Positions 57,155 through 64,000 of a DNA stretch of 64,000 nucleotides are shown piece after piece. Position numbers and translations under genes: made by a program. Where the stretch lies: the NCBI RefSeq assembly GCF_000002875.2, contig NC_009414.2, positions 287,001 through 351,000 on the forward strand, read 5' to 3'. The notes below the pieces were generated by a model. It ran no database searches. It was not told the DNA's origin and worked only from the letters and a program-made list of their open reading frames with translations. The DNA comes from Leishmania infantum JPCM5 (lineage: Eukaryota; Euglenozoa; Kinetoplastea; Trypanosomatida; Trypanosomatidae). Each line of letters starts with the position of its first letter. Within the stretch, counting starts at the first letter, position 1.

Positions 57155-58171
57155 ATGTCTACCGTAGACATGTATATTGATGGGGCTGTCGCCTCCATGT
57201 GCGCCACCATCATTTCCAACCCCTTTGATGTGATGCGAACACGCATGCAGCTGCAGGGCGAGCTGTGCAAGCGTGGCGAGTACAAGGTTGTGTACGACAA
57301 CCTGGGGCAGGGTATGATTCGTGTGGCCCGCGAAGAGGGCCTGCGTGCTCTACAAAAGGGCCTCGTATCGTCTGTGATGTGGCAGGTGATGCAGAACGGG
57401 ATTCGAGTAGGACTGTACCCTGCTGCGCGTGCCGAGGTGAGCTATGTGTGTGGGTCGGATGCCGTCTACATCTCGGTTATCGCGGGTGCCTTGTGCGGCC
57501 TCGTGGGCAGCTACTTATCCTCGCCATTCCAGCTGGTGAAGACGCGCCTGCAATCGCAGCGCAACACGATTGTGACGATGCGTGGCGATGTGCTCTCGAA
57601 GGCGACGACGGGGGAGCAGTACGACTACGCTGGCGTGAAGGATGCATTTCACAAGATCTACAAGACAGGCGGTCTGCGAGCGCTTTGGAAGGGCTCGCAC
57701 ATCGCGGCGCAGCGCACGCTGGTCGGCTCTGCTGCGCAGCTCACCGCGTACGATGTGGCAAAGCCTATAATTTGTCAGCGGATGGGATGGCCGGCCTCTG
57801 ACATCCGCGTGCACATCTGCGCCGCCATTTTCTCCGCCTCATGTGTCATGTGCGTCATGAACCCGCTGGACGTTGTCATGACGCGATCCTTCAATCACCG
57901 CATCGGTGAGCCCATGGCCTACTCCACAAACCTCGCCGTAGCGACGTGGAAGATATACCGCATCGAAGGCGTGCGTGGACTGTACAAGGGGTCCATGGCG
58001 CTCTTCTCTCGCTCCGCGCCCCACAACATTGCGACATTCGTGATGCTGGAGTACCTGCGCAAGATGCGTGAGCGGTACACGAACCGTGCGTACACATCTG
58101 GGTCGTCCGTGGACAAGTCGATTGGGTTTAACAGGGTCATTGACAGAAAGAGCGGCAAGAACGCCGCCTAG
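57155..58171 (+). CDS. Mitochondrial carrier family (SLC25) transporter (338 aa)
   Basis: This is an inner-membrane solute carrier with three tandem ~100-residue repeats. The signature motifs are at residues 23-30 (PFDVMRTR), 124-131 (PFQLVKTR) and 237-244 (PLDVVMTR), each preceded by a hydrophobic helix. Each repeat also has the following EG-type element (REEGLRALQKG, KTGGLRALWKG, RIEGVRGLYKG). The second motif has Gln in place of the usual acidic residue and the third has Met in place of the basic one, which weakens the matrix salt-bridge network. Similar second-repeat changes occur in the SLC25A34/35 and oxaloacetate (OAC1)-type subfamily, to which the order of residues is closest, but the substrate cannot be fixed from sequence. 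There is no cleavable presequence, as usual for carriers. The C-terminus ends in a Lys/Ser-rich tail. Confidence 0.92.
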   Translation: MSTVDMYIDGAVASMCATIISNPFDVMRTRMQLQGELCKRGEYKVVYDNLGQGMIRVAREEGLRALQKGLVSSVMWQVMQNGIRVGLYPAARAEVSYVCGSDAVYISVIAGALCGLVGSYLSSPFQLVKTRLQSQRNTIVTMRGDVLSKATTGEQYDYAGVKDAFHKIYKTGGLRALWKGSHIAAQRTLVGSAAQLTAYDVAKPIICQRMGWPASDIRVHICAAIFSASCVMCVMNPLDVVMTRSFNHRIGEPMAYSTNLAVATWKIYRIEGVRGLYKGSMALFSRSAPHNIATFVMLEYLRKMRERYTNRAYTSGSSVDKSIGFNRVIDRKSGKNAA

Positions 58172-59294
58172 TGCACTGTGTTGGCCAATGCTGACCGACG
58201 CGGAGTTGCCCTTGCTGTACGCGGGCTGGATGAGCTGATTACCAATCAGCACACCAGGGAAGTTGTGCTTGTGCGGCGGACTTGCAACTCGCTCTGCTTT
58301 CACCTCGCCTGCGGCTGCCGCTCTGCCTTCTCGCCTTCCATGTGCGGGCGATTGTGCTGTGTACTCGATGTAATGGTACTCAACGTGGAGGAGAGGAGAG
58401 ACGCGTGCGCTGCTTCGCGTCTCGCGCGTGTGTACGGCGGTGGCTGTGAGTGCGGACGGCACGGTGCTCAGCGCACCCAGCTCCTGAACTGGTATTCTTT
58501 GTGTTTTGGATCCTAGGCAACGCTTGCACCGCGGAGGACACGAAGGGAAAACATGAAGGAAAGACGTACGAGGAGGCGGCGGCGTTGCTACGCTTCACTG
58601 GTGGGGCTGGCGGCTCGAACAGCCCCACCGTGGAGCAAAGGGCCAGCGGCACGGGCTCCATCCGCCCCTATACGCAGGCAACAGGAGACCCACGTGGGCA
58701 CTAGCAAGGTGCGCACCCATGAACGAGAGGCAGGGGAGGAGAGGCCCGCACCCTTTGGTGTGCTGCCGAGGCTCATGAAGGCATGGGCCTCGTTTACGCT
58801 AGGCGACGACGGCAGCGGCCTATGGAAAAGGTGAGGACGGCACATCCCGACGTTACCTGCGGTGGGTTGCGTTCTTGTCTCGCGTCGCGAGCCTTTGCGC
58901 TGACCTTGCCGTCCCTCGTGCATGCGCGCGCGCTCTCGCCGTAGCGGTGTTTCTTCTTCACCTTGACGACGATCCCTACTCGGCGCCACAGCGCGAGTAT
59001 CTCTCTCTCTCTCTGTGTAGAGCTTCCCTGTCGTGCACCCGCTTTCTCGCCAACTTTTATACCCTTGCTTTCTTACTGGTGCTTGTTGTGCCCCTCGCCA
59101 ACGCGCGTGTGCCCTTACACGCTCGCGCAGATGTTGAGGACGGCGGAGGGCGGACTCCTGCATCTGCCGAAGTGATCGCGTCACCACAGGACCGAAGGGT
59201 GGCGGCATTCAAATCAGCGAAGGAGCGGTGACTCATCTGTTGCCCTCGCACCACTGCACCTCTTGTGTTTTCATTCATTGCAGTACTCTCTCGC
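58172..59294. other. 1.1 kb intergenic region
   Basis: The composition is less pyrimidine-biased than other gaps. Short frames (for example 58450-58834) start from non-ATG or weak contexts and show no recognisable features. An acceptor lies just before the next gene. Confidence 0.5.
59259..59283 (+). promoter_or_regulatory. Predicted spliced-leader acceptor for the GGQ hydrolase gene
   Basis: CCTCTTGTGTTTTCATTC followed by ATTGCAG gives AG 59282-59283. The first ATG is 59295, so the 5' UTR is about 12 nt and the frame's upstream GTG at 59265 is excluded. Confidence 0.5.
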
Positions 59295-59903
59295 ATGTCA
59301 GTGCGGCTGCTGCTCGGTGCGGGCCTGGCATACGCCCGTCGGCTACCCCTGGCACCGTCGCCGATACTGTCCTGCTGCGCCCCACACCTCCACACGGGTG
59401 TCTTGTGGTCGCTGACGGAGGGAGCGCGTGCGGCGCACACCAGCTCCAAGGAGGCAGGGTACTATCGGCTGCAGAACCCAAAGCACATCAACATCGACCC
59501 CTGCGTCTACGAGATTCGCACTATGCGCGGCAGTGGCCCAGGTGGCCAAGGCACGAATAGCAGCAGTAACAAGGTGGAGCTGCGCGCGGACATGGAGCTC
59601 CTGTCCGAGTTCTTCGACGACGAGCTACTTGCCGCACTGCGCCGCCACGAGGCTGGCGGAGCGCTCACCAGTGACGGGACAACGATTGTCGTGAGCTGCC
59701 ACGAGCACCGTAGCGCCTTGCAAAACAAAGAGGGCTGCTTGCGCAAGCTGCAGACGCTTCTGCACAAAGCATCGTGGGTGCCACCGGCGGAGGCCGGCCT
59801 CGTCGAGCGGCCATCCTTCATCGTCACAGAGCAGAAGGCTAGGCGACGCAAGAAGAGCACCATGAACCGCATGACCCGCTCCGCGCGTAGTGGGTCGTGG
59901 TGA
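59295..59903 (+). CDS. ICT1/ArfB-like peptidyl-tRNA hydrolase, RF-1 domain, mitochondrial (202 aa)
   Basis: The protein is a class I release-factor-like hydrolase lacking codon-recognition domains, like ICT1/YaeJ(ArfB), which frees peptides from stalled mitochondrial ribosomes. The N-terminal ~50 residues (MSVRLLLGAGLAYARR) form a presequence. The RF-1 domain contains RGSGPGGQGTNSSSNKVELR with the catalytic GGQ at residues 83-85 (codons 59541-59549). It is followed by an acidic helix and CHEHRSALQNKEGCLRKLQ, equivalent to the family segment SQKYRSQHRN...CL.KL. The basic C-terminal tail (KARRRKKSTMNRMTRSARSG) resembles the ribosome-channel-binding tail of ArfB. Order and length are normal. Mitochondrial location is inferred from the N-terminus and family. 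Confidence 0.93.
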   Translation: MSVRLLLGAGLAYARRLPLAPSPILSCCAPHLHTGVLWSLTEGARAAHTSSKEAGYYRLQNPKHINIDPCVYEIRTMRGSGPGGQGTNSSSNKVELRADMELLSEFFDDELLAALRRHEAGGALTSDGTTIVVSCHEHRSALQNKEGCLRKLQTLLHKASWVPPAEAGLVERPSFIVTEQKARRRKKSTMNRMTRSARSGSW

Positions 59904-60727
59904 GATAAGGCGGTTCGGCGAGGGGGAGGGGCTGCTGGTGGAAACGTTCGGTGCTGCGCCGTGTGCGTGTATACGGGAGTATGCAGTTTTGGCCAATCCC
60001 TTTCCCACGGCTGGGGCACTGCCTACCATTGCACAATGATGCGCTTGCCAAGTGTTGTGCCCCCTCCGTGGATGCCACGCTCTTCTTCTTGCTCTCTCTC
60101 GCCCTGCGCCACGGCGACGGGCTTCACCGTCTTTCTCCTCGACTCTTCCTCGATTTACACAAGCACCGCGGGAGCAGCGGATACGTTGCTACTTGAGGCA
60201 GGTGGGACGATAACCCCTCCTCCCTCCTCCTCATTCCGCCTTCCTCTTTCATCGACACGGCGTACAGCGGCGGCTGACACAACGTGCCAGGGACATGACT
60301 GCCCTTGCCCCGCTCTTTCGTCTTGCTCAATCTCTCTCTCTCTCTGCATTCACCAGACATATCTACAGCCACACCTATACAGGCTTGGGCTGGCGAAGAG
60401 ACGCGCCTCATCGCATAAAACGGTCTGCACTCAGCTCGACCTTTACCGCAAAGCGGCGGGCTGCCAGCCGATTCCGCTGTCGCCGATGGACGTTGAACAC
60501 CCTGGTAGTGCGCTCATCCGCCATTTATGGCACTGCTTGCGGCTCCACTCTTCTCAAATTTGTTTCCTCTTCCAGATCTCTCCTCTCTCTCTCTGCAACT
60601 GCTCCGCTTTCTCTTTGCATTCCTCGCACGTGGACGCTTCTCACTCGAAACATCACTTCCACGCCAGCCCCTCGCGAACCTTCCTTCCCATCTTCTCGTT
60701 ATCGCCTCGTCCACCCTGCGCCGGGAA
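59904..60727. other. 0.8 kb intergenic region
   Basis: This is strongly C/T-rich DNA with two acceptor-like tracts (AG 60355-60356 and AG 60574-60575). Open frames are simple-sequence translations. Confidence 0.55.
60556..60575 (+). promoter_or_regulatory. Predicted spliced-leader acceptor for SDHAF2
   Basis: TTTGTTTCCTCTTCCAG ends with AG 60574-60575. The first ATG after it is 60728. The upstream in-frame ATG at 60527 would then lie outside the mRNA. Confidence 0.45.
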
Positions 60728-61429
60728 ATGCTGCCCAGGCTCGCTCTGTCGCATGGTGCTGCTGCTGCTGCTGCCGTGCCTCTCGCCGTCACCATTAGCA
60801 CGGCTTCTGCGACGTCTGTTTCTCAGCGCTGGTGCAGTAGCATGACAAGTGACAAGCCCGACGCAACCGGTGCTAACCCGTTCACTTCCGCAATCGCAAA
60901 GACCTTACGCGAGAAGGTGTTTTCGCAGGACTTTACTGCCGTGAAGGCTGCCACACCGAAGGAGACGGAGCTACTAAAAAGGTGGCGCACTGGTGACGGC
61001 ACACCAGAGCAATCCCCGCGCCAACCGGCGGCGCCCGGCACGGCCGACTCATCTGACGTGGAACCGCAGATTGCAGAGGGCGCTCAGAATGTGGCCGTGT
61101 CGCACGGGAAGACGTTCCGCGACTCCCGTCCTGCCGACCCCGAGGAGAGTGTAGAGTGCAAGCGCCGTCGGCTCATCTACCAATCGCGCTACCGCGGTAT
61201 GGTGGAGATGGACCTCATCTTCGGCCACTTTGCGCGGTGCAAGCTCGAGACCCTCGACGCGTCTATGCTGGATGAATACGACGTGCTCCTGAAGCAGCTG
61301 GACAGCGAGCTGTTCCGCTGGCTGGTCATGGGCGTGGATGCGCCGGAGGGGGTGGCGAAGCTGCGCTGCTTTGACGAGCTGCGCCGCTTCATTAAAGAGG
61401 AACGTACAGAGCTGCTGGGCTCCAACTGA
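60728..61429 (+). CDS. Succinate dehydrogenase assembly factor 2 (SDH5/SDHAF2-like), 233 aa
   Basis: SDHAF2 helps attach FAD to the flavoprotein subunit of succinate dehydrogenase in the mitochondrial matrix. The N-terminus (MLPRLALSHGAAAAAAVPLA) is a presequence-like Ala-rich helix. The residues up to about 140 are variable linker. The conserved DUF339/Sdh5 domain covers about 145-225: RRRLIYQSRYRGMVEMDLIF, GHFARCKLETLD, YDVLLKQLDSELFRWLVMGV. The RGM.E.D core, the signature of the family, is intact. The mature domain has the normal ~80-residue length; the linker before it is longer than in yeast or human. A longer frame from ATG 60527 exists but its extra 67 residues are a pyrimidine-tract translation and lie before the predicted acceptor. 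Confidence 0.93.
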   Translation: MLPRLALSHGAAAAAAVPLAVTISTASATSVSQRWCSSMTSDKPDATGANPFTSAIAKTLREKVFSQDFTAVKAATPKETELLKRWRTGDGTPEQSPRQPAAPGTADSSDVEPQIAEGAQNVAVSHGKTFRDSRPADPEESVECKRRRLIYQSRYRGMVEMDLIFGHFARCKLETLDASMLDEYDVLLKQLDSELFRWLVMGVDAPEGVAKLRCFDELRRFIKEERTELLGSN

Positions 61430-64000
61430 GCAGGACTGGAGAGGCTTCTCCCCCTTCCCATCGTGAGAGCGACCGCCCTTCTGCTACCGGCTCGTCGCGC
61501 GAAGCTGAGCAGCGTGAGACGACGCGTCGTGCTGCCGTTCCTTTGGAAATGCCACCCCCTTCCTTCCCTCCGCCCTCCGCCTCTCTCTTTGTGAAATCCG
61601 CTGCCGCTCGCATTCACCAACGCACGAGTAAGGCAAGTGCTGACGCGGTTTACAAAAGCTTCACCTCTCTTGCTGCCTTCCTCGCTCGCTCCTTCCTCCG
61701 TTTGGTTTCTACTTTATGGGTGGTTCTGCATTCGTGCGTGCCTTGTGATGGGTGTGCGATGCTGTTGTGCTGCGCGGATGCGTGAACGCACGGAGGACGA
61801 CGCCGCAGGAAAAAAAAATGGTGAACCGCCCTCCCCACTGACGTTGTCCACCCCCATCCCTCCCCCGCTTGCCGTTCACCTTCTATGCGCTCATCTTTGA
61901 GCAGGAGTGGTGACAGCGGGCTATGGGGATCAGAGAGACGGAGACGCTGGAGCTGCCAAGCACCTTGTTCTCCTTTGCAATCCTGTGCTTGGGGTGGAGC
62001 GCCCCTCACCCTTCTCACCTCTGTTTCGTTCTTGGCCGGCACACTCCCGTTTCGACGTGAGTCGATGCTTCCGACACGTGAGCGCCACCCTCCGTTGCGC
62101 CTCCTCTTTCTCCGTCTCTCGCTGCCTGCATGGGCCCTACACGAGGTGTATGTGGGTGTCATCACTCCACATATCTCCGATAGCATGGAAGAGGTGACTA
62201 CTGCCTTTGCCCGTCGTGGACGTCGCTCTTGGGACGGATGAGGGGGGAGGGAGGGGGGTTCACCCAAGATAGGGCGAAAAGCAAGTGCTACCGATACGCG
62301 CATCATCGTCACTCCCACATACTCTCTCCTTTCTCTTTCCTTCCATGCCTTCTTTACCATAACTCGATGTTGTATCATAATATTCATCCGGCGCAACCCC
62401 CCTTTTTTTTCGGCGCAAAACGATGGCTGGCACGCACACGCACGTGGGTGCATGGATCCCCACCCCTTCTTTGCTCTTCCCGATTCGTTGCTCGCCTTTA
62501 CTTTTTGTTTTTGCTCCCATCAACACCGACGCCTGCGCTAGTACTTCGCTGAGAGAAGTAACACACAAACACCGTTCACGTCTCTTCGGGTGGGTGCGGC
62601 TGCCGAGTGCAAGAGAGCGCGGCTCGGACGTTTATATCTTCGCACCTTCGCACGCACGCACGCGTCATATACTCTTCACGATTGCCAGATCACCACCACA
62701 CGCACGTCTACACGCCCACACCCGAATAGAACACCTTCCCGTACTTCCATTTCTTGGCATGTATCTGGCATTCATGTCGCGTGTTCTGCTGACACTCCCC
62801 GCCTGTCTGAGTTACTCAGTTCCGCCTTTCTTTTCTTTTTTATTGCCTTGTGCTCCTCCCCCGCGAAGTGCCTCTGGTAGCTGTCCCTCTCCCGCCTTAC
62901 TACTATTCTCTATCTCTAAGGTCTATTGCCCATAGCCATCTTTTTTTTTATTGTTTTCCGCACTGTACGCGTTTCACTTTTTCACACACGCGCGCGCACA
63001 CACAACCCCGTGGACCGTCTTTTCAGAGTGGGATAGCGATCGACAGGTATTGTCGCAAGCCCTTGCAGGAGTGACTGCATCGCTGTAGGGACAGAGATCT
63101 GCAAGGGGCGCTCGCAACAACAAAAAGAGTCTGATATATTGAAAACTTGACCCTCCCTCTTTCCTCCTTTTCCCCTTCCCCTCCCCCCATACACCCAAAC
63201 CCACTCAAAAGCTCGCTGCTTTTTTTTTGCCCAGTATCTTACCAATCGGTATAGTACGCATAGGAGAGGCGGCGCACGAGCGAAACAGCAACAACAAAAA
63301 AAATATCAGGCTTGCCTTTTCTTATTCGCGCAGACTCTCTGCTACGTGCACTTCACACCTTCTCACACCCTCACACCACGTGTGTGTTTGTGACCTACCT
63401 AAGATTGACTTCTCTCTCGTCATTTACACATTCGACTACCTATCTGTTTTTCCAGCTGCTCGTTTCTTTCTCGTGTATCTGCCCGCTTCCCTTCCACATC
63501 ACGTCGCCACCGTCGCCGCCTCCTCTCATCACTGCGGCATTTTCATTGGCGTGCCGAACCGTCTTTCTCTCTCATTTTTTTTTTGCACACTCACCTCTCC
63601 TTGCCCTCTGCGTGTCTGCGCTCCCGTCTTTGTTTTTCGCTTTCGGTTGTTTCGCCTTCACTGACCACTGTGGCTTGTCTGTCTGTGTGTCTCTTGCCTT
63701 TGTGCCCGCACCTCCTCTCTGTGTGCGGATTCGCTTTTGCGTGTGCGCGTGTCTCGGCGAGGGGACAGTTCTGGTGGGTGAAGGCATGCGCATGCGCATA
63801 CGAAGCACATTGGCACGTCCGCACACCGTCACCGCGACGCCTCCTTTCTCCTCACTTCCAAAGAGCAGAGGATCCACGAAGCCGGCGAGGAGAATATATA
63901 TACGCGTATATACCTCTATATGTATCTATACCGGAGCACACACATACATATATACGAATATACCTCTATATACACATATACCTATCTACATATATATATA
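61430..64000. other. 2.6 kb gene-free right end, terminating in AT-rich DNA
   Basis: No convincing coding region was found on either strand. The region contains T runs, CA tracts (near 62990-63003) and pyrimidine-rich DNA as elsewhere. The last ~110 bp (63890-64000) are a TATA/ATAC-rich imperfect repeat that is unlike anything else in this GC-rich window. It may be a long 3' UTR plus the upstream region of a gene beyond the window, or a strand-switch or termination zone. Confidence 0.5.
63890..64000. repeat. AT-rich imperfect tandem repeat at the window end
   Basis: Units such as ATATATACGCGTATATACC and CTCTATATGTATCTATACC recur with variation up to the last base, so the array may continue beyond the window. 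It is the only strongly AT-rich segment seen. Confidence 0.7.

Noticed and set aside
58450..58834. Short open frames between the carrier and GGQ hydrolase genes
   Set aside because: They start at non-ATG or poor-context codons, overlap each other in different frames and show no domain features.
60527..60727. Longer SDHAF2 start at ATG 60527
   Set aside because: The additional residues translate a pyrimidine tract. The likely acceptor at 60574-60575 lies downstream of this ATG, and the presequence-like N-terminus begins at 60728.
1..64000. tRNA, rRNA, snoRNA or CRISPR features
   Set aside because: No tRNA B-box or cloverleaf-like segments, rRNA-like blocks or regularly spaced direct repeats were noticed when reading the sequence. 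A covariance-model scan would be needed to exclude small snoRNAs.

Overview
The window is a trypanosomatid nuclear chromosome segment, almost certainly from Leishmania or a very close relative. All 18 protein genes I can support lie on the + strand, have no introns, use GC-rich third positions, and are separated by 0.6-4.3 kb of pyrimidine-rich DNA full of CA/TC/T tracts. This is the layout of a directional (polycistronic) gene cluster whose mRNAs are resolved by spliced-leader trans-splicing. Several starts can be fixed because a polypyrimidine tract plus AG is followed by the chosen ATG as the first ATG. Four copies of a SIDER2-like retroposon in the intergenic regions also point to Leishmania. 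No bacterial-type features (operators, Shine-Dalgarno sites, CRISPR) and no tRNA or rRNA genes were seen.

Layout. 1-3.4 kb: gene-free, with an unexplained GC-rich block at the very start and copy 1 of a ~550 bp repeat (repeat B). 3.4-5.4 kb: unknown protein. 8.0-12.2 kb: UBE3C/HUL5-like HECT ubiquitin ligase. 13.7-16.5 kb: mitochondrial, possibly PPR-like protein. 18.0-19.8 kb: DUF4140/DUF4139 protein. 22.0-24.3 kb: gamma-tubulin complex protein of GCP4 type. 25.3-27.3 kb: RBBP4/MSI1-like WD40 protein. 27.3-31.6 kb: large gene-free region with a SIDER2 copy and the second repeat B. 31.6-33.4 kb: RS-rich unknown protein. 34.4-35.1 kb: p22/MAM33. 36.7-38.2 kb: ATG5. 39.3-41.4 kb: unknown protein. 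42.0-43.9 kb: PDK1-like AGC kinase with altered catalytic motifs. 45.0-48.1 kb: thioredoxin-Ufd2 core-U-box fusion. 49.9-61.4 kb: six proteins that are mitochondrial or probably so (an unknown with a basic N-terminus, a DnaJ protein, a Cys-rich unknown, a mitochondrial carrier, an ICT1-type GGQ hydrolase and SDHAF2). 61.4-64 kb: gene-free, ending in a strongly AT-rich block.

How the genes work together. In trypanosomatids, neighbours in a cluster usually share only transcription, so proximity is weak evidence of shared function. Two themes still stand out: ubiquitin or ubiquitin-like conjugation (HECT E3, E4 U-box fusion, ATG5) and mitochondrial biogenesis (p22, the PPR-like protein, and the run of six at the right end). 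Individual control is expected mainly in the 3' UTRs. SIDER2-like elements lie, all in the same orientation, downstream of the DUF4139, RBBP4-like, thioredoxin-Ufd2 and Cys-rich genes.
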